64,000 nucleotides of DNA, from NCBI GenBank assembly GCA_045531905.1, contig JAZSEY010000013.1:1-64000 (forward strand), given 5' to 3'. The notes beneath the pieces are model-generated. The model saw only the letters and a program-made list of their open reading frames with translations. It had not been told where the DNA came from and ran no database searches. The DNA is from RGIG6919 sp045531905 (GTDB taxonomy: Bacteria > Bacillota > Clostridia > Lachnospirales > Lachnospiraceae). Below, piece after piece: positions 8,839 to 17,789 of the stretch. Both the position numbers and the translations under genes were made by a program. Each line of letters begins with the position of its first letter. Position 1 is the stretch's first letter.

Positions 8839-9756
8839 ATGAAAGCAGTTGTAACAGGTGCGACAGGTTTTGTTGGAACTTGGCTGGTTCGAGAATTGTT
8901 GTCTCAAGGGCACAGTGTGAGTGTCATTTTGAGAGACAAAACAAAACTTGCTCAGGATATAAAAGGACAAGTGCATATAGTAGAAGCTGACCTTGCTCAG
9001 ATTTCAGAATTACAGGAAGCATTGTTTGTTGAGCAGGATATGGATTTGTTTTTTCATTTCGCATGGGCTGGCACTTCCGGTATGGATAGAGCATCAGAGG
9101 AGATACAGCTTAGTAATGTTCAATATACCTGTGATGCTGTGAGACTGGCAAAGAGGCTACATTGTTCCAGCTTTATATATGCGGGAAGCATTATGGAATA
9201 TGAGGCGATGCAGTATATTGCTGATGATGGGACAAGACCAGGGCTTGGGAATATTTATAGTACTGCGAAGTTGACTGCTGATTTTATGGCAAAGACGCTT
9301 TGTGTCAACGAAGGAATGTCTTATATCAATGTTTTGATATCAAACATATACGGGGCAGGTGAGTATTCGGCTAGATTTTTGAACACTACAATGCGCAAAT
9401 TGATGCAGAACGAACCTGTTGCCTTGACACATGGTGAGCAGTTGTATGATTTTATTTATGTTACAGATGCTGTCAGAGCAATCTGTTTAGCTGCAGTAAA
9501 TGGACAGGAGAATGAGACTTATTATATTGGTCACTCTAAACAAAAACCATTGAAGGAATTTGTATTAGAGCTCAAGCAGGTTTTGGATAGTAGCTCAAAA
9601 CTTGGTTTTGGGGAAGTGCCCTTTGCCGGGGCAATGTTGCAATATAATGAATTTGATGCAGCTAAGTTAGAAACTTTGGGGTTTGTACCGCAAGTATCCT
9701 TTGCAGATGGTGTAACACTGACTAAGAGGTGGATGATGGAGGTAATGCATGAATAG
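8839..9756 (+). CDS. SDR-family NAD-dependent epimerase/dehydratase, probable sugar 4-reductase
   Basis: Extended short-chain dehydrogenase of 305 residues. The N-terminal Rossmann motif is GATGFVG and the active-site pair is YSTAK near residue 138, with a preceding AGSIMEYE segment that supplies the Ser. The sequence is closer to 4-ketoreductases and epimerases of deoxysugars than to dehydratases. It lies directly after rfbH and overlaps the RmlC-like gene by 8 bp. In the ascarylose pathway the last two steps are an epimerase and a 4-reductase, and this gene fits the reductase; the SDR at 11287 is the alternative. Substrate is inferred from context only. Confidence 0.75.
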   Translation: MKAVVTGATGFVGTWLVRELLSQGHSVSVILRDKTKLAQDIKGQVHIVEADLAQISELQEALFVEQDMDLFFHFAWAGTSGMDRASEEIQLSNVQYTCDAVRLAKRLHCSSFIYAGSIMEYEAMQYIADDGTRPGLGNIYSTAKLTADFMAKTLCVNEGMSYINVLISNIYGAGEYSARFLNTTMRKLMQNEPVALTHGEQLYDFIYVTDAVRAICLAAVNGQENETYYIGHSKQKPLKEFVLELKQVLDSSSKLGFGEVPFAGAMLQYNEFDAAKLETLGFVPQVSFADGVTLTKRWMMEVMHE

Positions 9757-10309
9757 CACATTTCAGGTAACTGAGTTAGAACTCGAAGGTGTGAAGTTGA
9801 TTACTCCATTTTATATGGAGGACGAAAGAGGATATTTTTTAAAGAGTGTTGAGCGGGATGTGTTTCGTCAATGGGGATTAGACGTGGATATTTACGAAGA
9901 CTTTGAGTCTTATTCAAAGAAGGGTGTCATTCGTGGGATGCATTTTCAGACAAAAAATCCGCAGGTAAAGTTGGTACGGGCAATCCGTGGTATGATACAT
10001 GATATTATTGTAGATTTGCGCAAGAATTCGCCTACCTTTGGACAGTATGTAGATGTGATATTGTCAGAGGATAATCATAATTGTTTGTGGGTACCGGAGG
10101 GATTTGCCCACGGTTTTGAAGTGCTTTCAGAAGATGCACTTATGTCGTATAAATGTGTGGGAAAATATTTAAATGGATATGATACGGGCATCTGTTACAA
10201 TGATGTGGACTTGGCACTTCCTTGGCAAAACGAGGTTCCTATTGTTTCAGAGAAGGACGCGAATTTGATGACATTCCAAACCTTTGTGAAGGAATTTGGT
10301 GGACTATAG
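9749..10309 (+). CDS. RmlC-like sugar 3,5- or 5-epimerase
   Basis: Cupin-fold epimerase of the dTDP-4-dehydrorhamnose 3,5-epimerase family, 186 residues, the usual size. GVIRGMHFQ near residue 60 carries the catalytic His, HDIIVDLRKNSPTFG supplies the paired Asp, and FAHGFEVLSEDALMSYKC holds the aromatic site with Tyr. It overlaps the preceding SDR by 8 bp, indicating translational coupling. Although the family is best known for L-rhamnose, no rmlA or rmlB is adjacent here and the neighbours use CDP-sugars. An AscE-like role on a CDP-4-keto-3,6-dideoxyhexose is therefore plausible; a dTDP-rhamnose role with rfbD at 18444 is the alternative. Confidence 0.85.
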   Translation: MNSTFQVTELELEGVKLITPFYMEDERGYFLKSVERDVFRQWGLDVDIYEDFESYSKKGVIRGMHFQTKNPQVKLVRAIRGMIHDIIVDLRKNSPTFGQYVDVILSEDNHNCLWVPEGFAHGFEVLSEDALMSYKCVGKYLNGYDTGICYNDVDLALPWQNEVPIVSEKDANLMTFQTFVKEFGGL

Positions 10310-10321
10310 GGGAGGTAGGAT

Positions 10322-11290
10322 ATGCAAAACGAGAAAACAATGTTGGATAAGAAAATATCATTTGTAATACCTTGCTACTATTCTGAAAAGTCTGTAGAAG
10401 GGGTTGTAAATGATATTTTCAAGGAATTTCCAGCAGATCGGTATGACATTGAAATAGTATTGGTAAATGATGGTTCGAAGGATAATACTTTTGGGGTGAT
10501 TAGCAGTATTGCAAAACAACACGACAATGTAATCGCTGTGAATCTTGCCAAAAATTTTGGCCAGGATGGAGCCCGCATGGCAGGATATTCTTTCTGCAGT
10601 GGTGATTATGTGATTTCGTTGGATGATGATGGTCAAAACCCACCATCGGAGGCACATAAATTAATAGCCAAATTAGAAGAGGGATATGATGCTGTGTTTG
10701 GAAAATATCAGGTTAAAAAACATAGCAGGTTTAAGAATTTTGGTAGCAAGGTAAATGATAAAATGGCTAATATTATGATTGGCAAACCTAAGGATTTAAC
10801 CCTTTGTAGCTATTTTATTATGAATCGATTTGTAGTGAATGAGATTCTAAAGTATGAGGGGGCGTTCCCTTATATATGGGGCTTGGTTTTGCGATGTACA
10901 GATAATATAGCAAATGAAATGATAAGACATGAAGCCAGAGAAATCGGTGAGACCACATATACATTTGCAAAACTGCTTGGATTGTGGATGAATGGGTTTA
11001 CTTCGTTTTCTGTAAAGCCGTTAAGAGTGTCTATGTTATTAGGTGTATTTTTCGCTTTTTGTGGATTTTTGTATTTAATTTACATTATCAGTCAGCAGGT
11101 GATTTTTGGTGTACCGGTAGAAGGCTGGACTTCCATTATGACGGTGACATTGGTGCTTTCCGGCGTGCAGCTGATTATGTTGGGGATGGTTGGCGAATAT
11201 ATAGGACGTACGTTTATGAATGCGAATAAGGCACCACAGTTTGTTGTACATGATGTTGTGCAAGGCAATAAGGAGAATGATGAAGATTGA
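10322..11290 (+). CDS. GtrB/DPM1-like membrane glycosyltransferase (GT2)
   Basis: GT2 enzyme of 322 residues that transfers a sugar from its nucleotide to undecaprenyl phosphate. The N-terminal GT-A domain has FVIPCYYSE, VNDGSKDNT and SLDDDGQNPP, the metal-binding DDD near residue 104. Two C-terminal transmembrane helices lie around residues 235-257 and 270-292, the layout of GtrB and ArnC rather than of soluble GT2 enzymes. The operon's last gene is a GtrA-like flippase, its usual partner. The stop overlaps the TTG start of the next gene by four bases. Confidence 0.88.
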   Translation: MQNEKTMLDKKISFVIPCYYSEKSVEGVVNDIFKEFPADRYDIEIVLVNDGSKDNTFGVISSIAKQHDNVIAVNLAKNFGQDGARMAGYSFCSGDYVISLDDDGQNPPSEAHKLIAKLEEGYDAVFGKYQVKKHSRFKNFGSKVNDKMANIMIGKPKDLTLCSYFIMNRFVVNEILKYEGAFPYIWGLVLRCTDNIANEMIRHEAREIGETTYTFAKLLGLWMNGFTSFSVKPLRVSMLLGVFFAFCGFLYLIYIISQQVIFGVPVEGWTSIMTVTLVLSGVQLIMLGMVGEYIGRTFMNANKAPQFVVHDVVQGNKENDED

Positions 11291-12216
11291 AGAAATGTTT
11301 GGTATTGGGTGCAGGTGGATTTATAGGTAGCAATCTATGCAGAACTTTGTCTGAGTTGTATGATGTCAGGGCTTTTGATATCCGTGGCATGGAAGATTTG
11401 CAGCAAGTTGAGAATGTGGAAGTTGTCTATGGTGATTTTGTTCAGATGACAGATTATACAGAATTATTGCAGGATGTGGATATTGTATATCATTTGATTT
11501 GTACCACCATTCCTAAAGATGATACGACCCATATAGAAGACGAAATACAAAAAAATCTCATACCTTTAACCAGGTTGTTGGAGCAAATGGTGAGACGTGA
11601 CATAGATAATTTTGTCTTCATATCATCTGCCGGAACTATTTATGGTGAGGGTGGTATGGAGAAAAAACGTGAACAGGATGCTTTATGCCCGGTATGTAGT
11701 TATGGTGCATTAAAGGAAGCCTGTGAAGCATACATACAGTTTTATAATAGTCGATATGGTAAGAAGTATCGTATTGCCAGAGTAACAAACCCTTATGGCG
11801 CAGGACAGCGTCAAAGTAAAAAACAGGGGATTATTCCGATTTTTATGAATCGGTTGTTGAATGGAGAGGGGATTACAGTTTTTGGAACAGGTGAAAATGT
11901 ACGAGATTACATATTCATCCCGGATTTGATTGATGCATTGGTGAAATTAGGACAATATACTGGTGATGTTACAGTATATAATGTAGGCTGTGGAAAAACA
12001 TACTCTATTAGGGAAGTTATTTCGTTGATAGAAACAACGGCAGGTATGCAGTTTACTAATATAGATTATTCCTCAGAGAGATTTTGCGACGTTATGATTA
12101 GCGATGTGAATTTGGACCGTTTGCATAGCGAATTGCAATGGCATGCAAAGACGGAACTAGAAGAAGGAATATCGATATTATGGAATTATTTTAAAGATGA
12201 AAATGGAGTTTCGTAG
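11287..12216 (+). CDS. SDR-family sugar epimerase/dehydratase
   Basis: 309-residue extended SDR like UDP-glucose 4-epimerase. The cofactor loop is GAGGFIG, the Ser sits in ISSAGTIYG and the catalytic Tyr/Lys are in CSYGALKEA near residue 140. The start is a TTG 9 nt after AAGGAGA, overlapping the previous stop (TTGA). Later segments (RVTNPYGAGQ, FGTGENVRDYIFIPDLIDAL) are typical of GalE-like epimerases that bind nucleotide sugars. It may supply an epimerised nucleotide sugar or act as the 4-ketoreductase of the deoxysugar made upstream. Exact substrate is not determinable. Confidence 0.78.
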   Translation: MKKCLVLGAGGFIGSNLCRTLSELYDVRAFDIRGMEDLQQVENVEVVYGDFVQMTDYTELLQDVDIVYHLICTTIPKDDTTHIEDEIQKNLIPLTRLLEQMVRRDIDNFVFISSAGTIYGEGGMEKKREQDALCPVCSYGALKEACEAYIQFYNSRYGKKYRIARVTNPYGAGQRQSKKQGIIPIFMNRLLNGEGITVFGTGENVRDYIFIPDLIDALVKLGQYTGDVTVYNVGCGKTYSIREVISLIETTAGMQFTNIDYSSERFCDVMISDVNLDRLHSELQWHAKTELEEGISILWNYFKDENGVS

Positions 12217-12217
12217 A

Positions 12218-13033
12218 ATGGAAAAACTAGTAAGTATATGTGTGCCGGTATTTAATGGGGAAGGAACGATAGAAGAAACGTTGCAATCCATTAGGTCACA
12301 GACGTATTCTAATATGGAAATCATTGTAGTGGATAATTGTTCTACAGACAAGACTGTTGAGATTATTCAGTCTATTGAAGATGACAGAATTCACTTTTAT
12401 CAGAATACCACAAACCTGGGAATGGTTGGCAATTGGAATAAATGCTTGGAATATGTAACTGGTGAGTATGTGCATTTTGTCAGTGCAGATGACAACTTAA
12501 TGCCAGAATGTATTGAGAAAAAGTTGAAATTAATAGAGCAAAATCAGACTGTTACTATGGTGTTTAGCGCATCTCAGGTGATCAATGAAAAGAATGAAGT
12601 TGTAATGTACAGACATCCATACAAAAAAGATAGTGTGCTGGATGGTAAGAAACTGGCAAAGAAATCATATCATGCGCGTAATATATTTGGTGAGTTGTCA
12701 AATGTGCTGTTTCGTGCAGAACTAGTTTCTCAAGTAGGCGGATTTGCCAAGAACACCTGTTATGCAACAGACTGGGATTTTTGGTTGCGTATTGCTTGTA
12801 CAGGCGATGTCGGATATGTGAATCAAGAATTGATGCAATATCGTATTTCAACAACAAATACTACTAGTCAGATTCGGTATGCAACTTTTTTAGATGATGA
12901 TAAAGTTATGATACAGAATATGAAAGAATATGGTTGTTTGGAATTAAGTGCAATGGATCATGGAATTCATCGTGTGATGTACATAGCGAGAATGTTTGCG
13001 AGAAGAGCGTATATGATTTTGAAGAGTAGATAG
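12218..13033 (+). CDS. Soluble GT2 glycosyltransferase
   Basis: Family 2 glycosyltransferase of 271 residues without clear membrane helices. The GT-A core has SICVPVFNGEGTIEETL, VVDNCSTDKT and FVSADDNLMPE, with the DxD-type acidic motif (ADD) near residue 91, and DWDFWLRIA near residue 190 as the ED-like acceptor-site motif. The ATG at 12218 is chosen because GGAG lies 9 nt upstream; an in-frame ATG at 12197 lies inside the previous gene. It probably adds a sugar to the lipid-linked glycan built by this operon. Confidence 0.85.
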   Translation: MEKLVSICVPVFNGEGTIEETLQSIRSQTYSNMEIIVVDNCSTDKTVEIIQSIEDDRIHFYQNTTNLGMVGNWNKCLEYVTGEYVHFVSADDNLMPECIEKKLKLIEQNQTVTMVFSASQVINEKNEVVMYRHPYKKDSVLDGKKLAKKSYHARNIFGELSNVLFRAELVSQVGGFAKNTCYATDWDFWLRIACTGDVGYVNQELMQYRISTTNTTSQIRYATFLDDDKVMIQNMKEYGCLELSAMDHGIHRVMYIARMFARRAYMILKSR

Positions 13034-13049
13034 TATGGAGGAACTAAAA

Positions 13050-14114
13050 ATGGACTTACTACAATTTTACAAAGGGAAAAGAGTTTTAGTTACCGGACAT
13101 ACAGGATTTAAGGGTACTTGGATGTGCCAGTTGTTACTTATGGCAGGGGCTGAAGTAACGGGATATGCTCTGGAGGCTCCTACGAATCCGAGTTTGTTTG
13201 ATATGTGTGGTATTGCGGAGCAGATGACCTCGGTTGTGGGAGATGTTCGTGATTTGGAACATATGAAGCAGGTTTTTAGAGATGTAAAACCAGAAATTGT
13301 AATTCATATGGCAGCACAGCCATTGGTGCGAGAGTCATATAAGAATCCGGTATATACATATGAGACAAATGTCATGGGTACTGTGAATGTACTGGAATGT
13401 GTTCGAATTACGGATTCTGTGAAATCATTTTTAAATGTAACAACAGATAAGGTATATCTGAACAAAGAGTGGGAATGGGGCTACCGTGAGAATGAGGAGT
13501 TAAATGGATATGACCCGTATTCCAATTCTAAATCTTGCTCTGAATTGGTTACCAGCAGCTATTTGAATTCGTTTTTCAAGGATATGAATGTGGCAATTTC
13601 TACTGCAAGAGCAGGTAATGTTATTGGCGGAGGAGATTTTGCAGCAGATAGAATCATTCCAGATTGCATCCGCGCTGCTGAGAAAAAGGAAGATATTATA
13701 GTAAGAAATCCATTTTCTACCAGACCTTATGAACATGTGTTAGAGCCAGTTGTCGCATATCTTATGATAGCAAAGGCACAATATGAAGATAAAAAATATG
13801 CAGGTAGTTACAATGTGGGACCAGACGAGACGGATTGTTGGACTACTGGAGATTTAGTTACATTATTTTGCGATAAATGGAATGCTGCAACAGGTGATGC
13901 CATCAAATGGATGAATCAATATGATGGTGGTCCACATGAGGCAAATTTCTTGAAATTGGATTGTTCCAAGTTAAAAAAGACTTTTGGTTGGTCACCTAGA
14001 TGGAATGTGGAGACGACTATGGAAAAGATAGTGGAATGGTCTGTGGTATATATGCGTGGCGGTGATGTGACCGAATGCATGAAGAAACAGATACAGGAAT
14101 TTATTCAAAGGTGA
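13050..14114 (+). CDS. rfbG: RfbG, CDP-glucose 4,6-dehydratase
   Basis: Extended SDR that converts CDP-D-glucose to CDP-4-keto-6-deoxy-D-glucose, the substrate of RfbH. The cofactor motif is GHTGFKGTWM; TTDKVY near residue 132 and YSNSK near 158 form the active site, and AARAGNVIGGGDF-like text (here ARAGNVIGGGDF) is the RfbG signature. Length from 13050 is 354 residues, matching the family. The ATG at 13050 lies 9 nt after GGAG, while the ATG at 13035 precedes that site. It is unusual only in lying six genes after its functional partners rfbF and rfbH. Confidence 0.94.
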   Translation: MDLLQFYKGKRVLVTGHTGFKGTWMCQLLLMAGAEVTGYALEAPTNPSLFDMCGIAEQMTSVVGDVRDLEHMKQVFRDVKPEIVIHMAAQPLVRESYKNPVYTYETNVMGTVNVLECVRITDSVKSFLNVTTDKVYLNKEWEWGYRENEELNGYDPYSNSKSCSELVTSSYLNSFFKDMNVAISTARAGNVIGGGDFAADRIIPDCIRAAEKKEDIIVRNPFSTRPYEHVLEPVVAYLMIAKAQYEDKKYAGSYNVGPDETDCWTTGDLVTLFCDKWNAATGDAIKWMNQYDGGPHEANFLKLDCSKLKKTFGWSPRWNVETTMEKIVEWSVVYMRGGDVTECMKKQIQEFIQR

Positions 14115-14155
14115 GGCATATATAGAGGTTACTTTTTGCTGTAAAAGGATTCATT

Positions 14156-14575
14156 ATGAAAAATACGATGATGCAATTTATAAAATTTGGTATCGTAGGT
14201 GTTAGCAACACGATAATTTCTTATTTGCTCTATACGGGAAGCTTGTTGGCATTTCGAGGGATGGGTGTTTTTTCTAAAGGGGATTATTTTATTGCCCAAA
14301 TTATTTCATTTATACTTAGTGTTTTATGGTCATTCTACTGGAATAATAAGATGGTATTCACATTAGAGAATGGGGCAAAAAGAAATATGTGGAAGGCACT
14401 TCTAAAGACATATGTGTCTTATTCTTTTACCGGGTTGTTTTTAAATAGCATTTTGATTGTGTTGTGGGTGGAAGTATGTCATATGTCGGAATTTATTGCA
14501 CCGATTATTAATCTGTTGGTTAGTGTACCGATCAATTTTCTAATTAATAAGTTTTGGGCGTTTAAATCAAACTAG
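14156..14575 (+). CDS. GtrA-like membrane protein
   Basis: Small integral membrane protein of 139 residues with four predicted helices (about residues 8-30, 42-60, 80-102 and 108-132). The opening FIKFGIVGVSNTIISYLLY and the closing INFLINKFWAFK are diagnostic of the GtrA/DPMS family, which moves undecaprenyl-phosphate-linked sugars across the membrane. It ends the operon and pairs functionally with the GtrB-like enzyme at 10322. A separate GtrA domain is fused to a YfhO protein at 41067. Confidence 0.88.
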   Translation: MKNTMMQFIKFGIVGVSNTIISYLLYTGSLLAFRGMGVFSKGDYFIAQIISFILSVLWSFYWNNKMVFTLENGAKRNMWKALLKTYVSYSFTGLFLNSILIVLWVEVCHMSEFIAPIINLLVSVPINFLINKFWAFKSN

Positions 14576-14622
14576 TATTATGTTATCATTATCCACAGTG
14601 ATATGACATGGAGGTAAGAACA

Positions 14623-16914
14623 TTGCAAAAGAAAAGAACTTTTAAAAACATGTTAATTGCATTGTTGGCATTTTCTATGATTGCCACCAATGTATTTGGA
14701 TTTGGCAGTCCGGCCAAGGTGCAGGCAGAGAATGACGACAACACTTTAATTGTCGGCTTTGATGCATCCTTCCCACCATATGGATATAAGGATGAGAATG
14801 GCGAGTACATAGGCTTTGATTTAGACCTGGCTGCTGAGGTATGTGAGCGTAATGGCTGGACTTTGGTAAAGCAGCCAATTGACTGGGATTCTAAGGATAT
14901 GGAATTGAATTCAGAGTCCATTGATTGTATTTGGAATGGATTCACTATTAACGGCAGAGAAAATGACTACACTTGGTCTGTACCATATGTAGATAATTCT
15001 CAGGTAGTGGTTGTGAAAAAGGATTCTGGGATTAGCACTTTGTCTGACCTTGCAGGTAAGGTGGTAGCAGTGCAGACCGGTTCCTCTGCATTGGCTGCAT
15101 TTACGGGAGATGGAGCCACAGATGAGAATATTGCTCTTTGCGCTTCTTTTAAAGAATTGCAACAGATTGCAGATTATAACGGTGCATTTATGAATCTGGA
15201 AAGCGACATGGTGGATGCCATTTGTATGGATATTGGTGTTGCAAATTATCAGATTCAGGCTCGTGGTGATCAGTTTGTTATGTTAGATGAACAGGTATCG
15301 TCAGAGCAGTATGGCATCGGTTTTAAAAAGGGAAATGAAGCCCTTAAAGATAAGGTTGAAAAGGCTTTATTTGAAATGGTAGCAGACGGTACTTTTGACC
15401 AGATTGCCACAGAGTGGGGCTTGTCTGATTGTACCTGTCTGGCAGAATACATGGCAGAAACTCCTGCATCTGACTTGTTGGAAGAGAATAAGTTTGTGGT
15501 GGGCTTTGATGCATCGTTCCCTCCATACGGTTACAAGGATGAGAATGGCGAGTACATCGGTTTTGACTTAGACTTGGCAGCCGAAGTGTGTGAGCGTAAT
15601 GGCTGGACATTGGTAAAGCAGCCAATCGACTGGGATTCTAAGGATATGGAATTGAATTCTGGTTCCATTAATTGTATTTGGAATGGTTTTACCATCAATG
15701 GCAGAGAGAATGATTATACATGGTCTGTGCCATATGTAGATAACTCACAGGTAGTGATTGTAAAGAAGGATTCAGGTATTGAACATCTTTCTGACTTAGC
15801 AGGCAAGGTTGTGGCAGTGCAGACAGGTTCTTCTGCATTGGCATCCTTCACAGGCGATGGAGCAACTCCTGAAAATATTGCTCTTTGTGAGTCCTTCGAG
15901 GAACTGCAACAGATAGCAGATTATAATGGTGCGTTTATGAATTTGGAAAGTGACATGGTAGATGCCATTTGTATGGATATCGGTGTTGCAAATTACCAGA
16001 TTCAGGCTCGTGGCGGACAGTTCATTATGCTGGACGAGCAGGTGTCATCAGAGCAGTACGGTATCGGTTTTAAGAAGGGAAATGAAGCCCTTCGCGATAA
16101 GGTACAGGCAACCTTGTTTGAAATGGTTGAGGATGGAACCTTTGATAAGATTGCTAAGGCATGGGGATTATCAGATTGTACTTGTTTAGCACAGTATGCA
16201 TCCGGCGAGGCACCAGTTGAGGATACCACTGAGGAAGGTACAAATGCTGTAGAAGCACCAAAGAGCAGTGTATGGTCTATTGTACAACAGCTTAGTGAAG
16301 GTATGCTTGCCACATTGGCAGTATTTTTCTTAACCTTGTTGTTCTCATTACCACTTGGACTTTTGATTACATTTGTCCGCATGTCCAAATTTAAGTTGTT
16401 CCAGTGGATTGCGAGAATATACATATCAATTATGCGTGGTACGCCATTGATGCTACAGCTTTTGGTAGTGTTCTTTGGACCATATTATTTGTTTGATGCA
16501 CATTTTCCACATGAATATCGTTTCTATGCGGTAATCATTGGTTTCTCTATGAATTATGCTGCGTATTTTGCGGAGATTTTCCGTGCAGGTATTCAGGATG
16601 TGCCGGCTGGCCAGCGAGAGGCAGCCGCAGTGCTTGGTTATAGCAGAACACAGACATTTGCAAAGATTGTGTTCCCTCAGATGGTGAAAAAGGTTATGCC
16701 ACCAGTTACCAATGAGGTTATCACTTTGGTTAAGGATACATCCTTAGCATATGCGTTGGCATATACAGAGATGTTTACCTTGGCGAAGCAGATTGCAGAT
16801 GCCCAGACAACTATGTTGCCATTGTTTATTGCAGGTGTGTTCTATTATGTATTTAACTTCCTTGTGGCAGCAGTCATGGAAGCAATCGAAAAGAAAATGG
16901 ATTATTATCGTTAG
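14623..16914 (+). CDS. Fused amino-acid ABC importer: two receptor domains plus permease
   Basis: A 763-residue fusion. After a signal peptide (about residues 1-31, cut near VQA-EN) come two family-3 solute-binding domains, about residues 42-275 and 291-525, then a linker and a HisM/GlnP-type permease with helices from about 550. The permease has the EAA loop (EAAAVLGYSRTQ) that docks on the ATPase. The two receptors share nearly identical blocks such as FDASFPPYGYKDENGEYIG. The TTG at 14623 is chosen because it lies 7 nt after GGAGGT; the ATG at 14608 overlaps that site. Polar amino acid import is expected. The ATPase gene follows 11 bp downstream. Confidence 0.9.
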   Translation: MQKKRTFKNMLIALLAFSMIATNVFGFGSPAKVQAENDDNTLIVGFDASFPPYGYKDENGEYIGFDLDLAAEVCERNGWTLVKQPIDWDSKDMELNSESIDCIWNGFTINGRENDYTWSVPYVDNSQVVVVKKDSGISTLSDLAGKVVAVQTGSSALAAFTGDGATDENIALCASFKELQQIADYNGAFMNLESDMVDAICMDIGVANYQIQARGDQFVMLDEQVSSEQYGIGFKKGNEALKDKVEKALFEMVADGTFDQIATEWGLSDCTCLAEYMAETPASDLLEENKFVVGFDASFPPYGYKDENGEYIGFDLDLAAEVCERNGWTLVKQPIDWDSKDMELNSGSINCIWNGFTINGRENDYTWSVPYVDNSQVVIVKKDSGIEHLSDLAGKVVAVQTGSSALASFTGDGATPENIALCESFEELQQIADYNGAFMNLESDMVDAICMDIGVANYQIQARGGQFIMLDEQVSSEQYGIGFKKGNEALRDKVQATLFEMVEDGTFDKIAKAWGLSDCTCLAQYASGEAPVEDTTEEGTNAVEAPKSSVWSIVQQLSEGMLATLAVFFLTLLFSLPLGLLITFVRMSKFKLFQWIARIYISIMRGTPLMLQLLVVFFGPYYLFDAHFPHEYRFYAVIIGFSMNYAAYFAEIFRAGIQDVPAGQREAAAVLGYSRTQTFAKIVFPQMVKKVMPPVTNEVITLVKDTSLAYALAYTEMFTLAKQIADAQTTMLPLFIAGVFYYVFNFLVAAVMEAIEKKMDYYR
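14746..16194 (+). repeat. Tandem duplication of the receptor-domain coding sequence
   Basis: Two units, about 14746-15447 and 15493-16194, are offset by 747 bp (249 codons). Protein identity is very high while many third codon positions differ (for example GCATCC/GCATCG and CCACCATAT/CCTCCATAC), so the duplication is not fresh. Confidence 0.9.
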
Positions 16915-16925
16915 GAGGTGGCACG

Positions 16926-17687
16926 ATGAAAGTATTAGAGATTCAAAATATCAAAAAGAGCTTTGGAGAAAAAGAAGTATTAAAAAACATCAGCTTACAT
17001 GTAAATGAAGGTGAAGTGGTTTCTATTATCGGACCTTCCGGAAGTGGTAAATCCACATTGCTTCGCTGTGCCACATTCTTAGAGCAAATGGATGATGGTT
17101 GCCTTAGTTATAGTGAAAAGGAAGTTGTTACCAGCCAGGATGGTAAGGCTGTATATCCATCAAAAGCCACCATCAGAGAGGTGCAGAGAGATTTTGGTTT
17201 GGTATTCCAGAACTTCAATCTGTTTCCACACTACACAGTGTTAAAGAACATTACAGACGCACCAATCTCCATCCAGAAGCGTGATAAAGAAGAAGTGTTA
17301 AAGGAAGCCAGAGAGCTTCTAGAAAAGGTAGGCTTATCTGACAAGGAAAATGCTTATCCATGTGAGCTTTCCGGTGGACAGCAGCAGCGAGTTGCCATTG
17401 CAAGAGCATTGGCATTAAAACCAAAGATGTTGTACTTTGATGAGCCAACATCCGCACTAGATCCGGAAATCACCGCAGGCATTTTAAAGATTATGAAAGA
17501 GCTTGCCAGTGAGAAAATGACCATGGTCATCGTAACACATGAGATTAACTTTGCCAGAGCAGTCTCAGACAAGGTCATCTTCATGGATGAAGGCGTAATC
17601 GTAGAGCAGGGTAAGCCTGAGGATGTTATTGACAATCCAGAGAACGAAAGAACGCAGGCGTTCTTGAAGAAACTTAGTTATGAATAA
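16926..17687 (+). CDS. Polar amino-acid ABC transporter ATP-binding protein
   Basis: Cytoplasmic ATPase of 253 residues that powers the fused importer encoded just upstream. Walker A is GPSGSGKST near residue 35, the Q-loop is in VFQNFNLFPH, the signature is LSGGQQQR near 150, Walker B is MLYFDEPTSALDP and the switch His is in VIVTHE. This is the GlnQ/HisP type that serves polar amino-acid importers. Start ATG lies 6 nt after AGGAGG. It contains a short insert around residues 65-80 after the first strands. Confidence 0.93.
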   Translation: MKVLEIQNIKKSFGEKEVLKNISLHVNEGEVVSIIGPSGSGKSTLLRCATFLEQMDDGCLSYSEKEVVTSQDGKAVYPSKATIREVQRDFGLVFQNFNLFPHYTVLKNITDAPISIQKRDKEEVLKEARELLEKVGLSDKENAYPCELSGGQQQRVAIARALALKPKMLYFDEPTSALDPEITAGILKIMKELASEKMTMVIVTHEINFARAVSDKVIFMDEGVIVEQGKPEDVIDNPENERTQAFLKKLSYE

Positions 17688-17757
17688 CAGGTGATATAGA
17701 AGCGTTTCTAGGAACATTTGCATTCTCCAAAAAGCGTAGCAATATATAAAAAATATA

Positions 17758-17786
17758 TTGGCGTTTTATATGTGGTGTGATAGAAT
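17758..17786 (+). promoter_or_regulatory. Putative promoter of the type III TA-like RNA
   Basis: TTGGCG (17758-17763) and TAGAAT (17781-17786) are 17 bases apart and lie just upstream of the RNA repeat units, as expected for a type III antitoxin promoter. Confidence 0.5.
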
Positions 17787-17789
17787 CAG

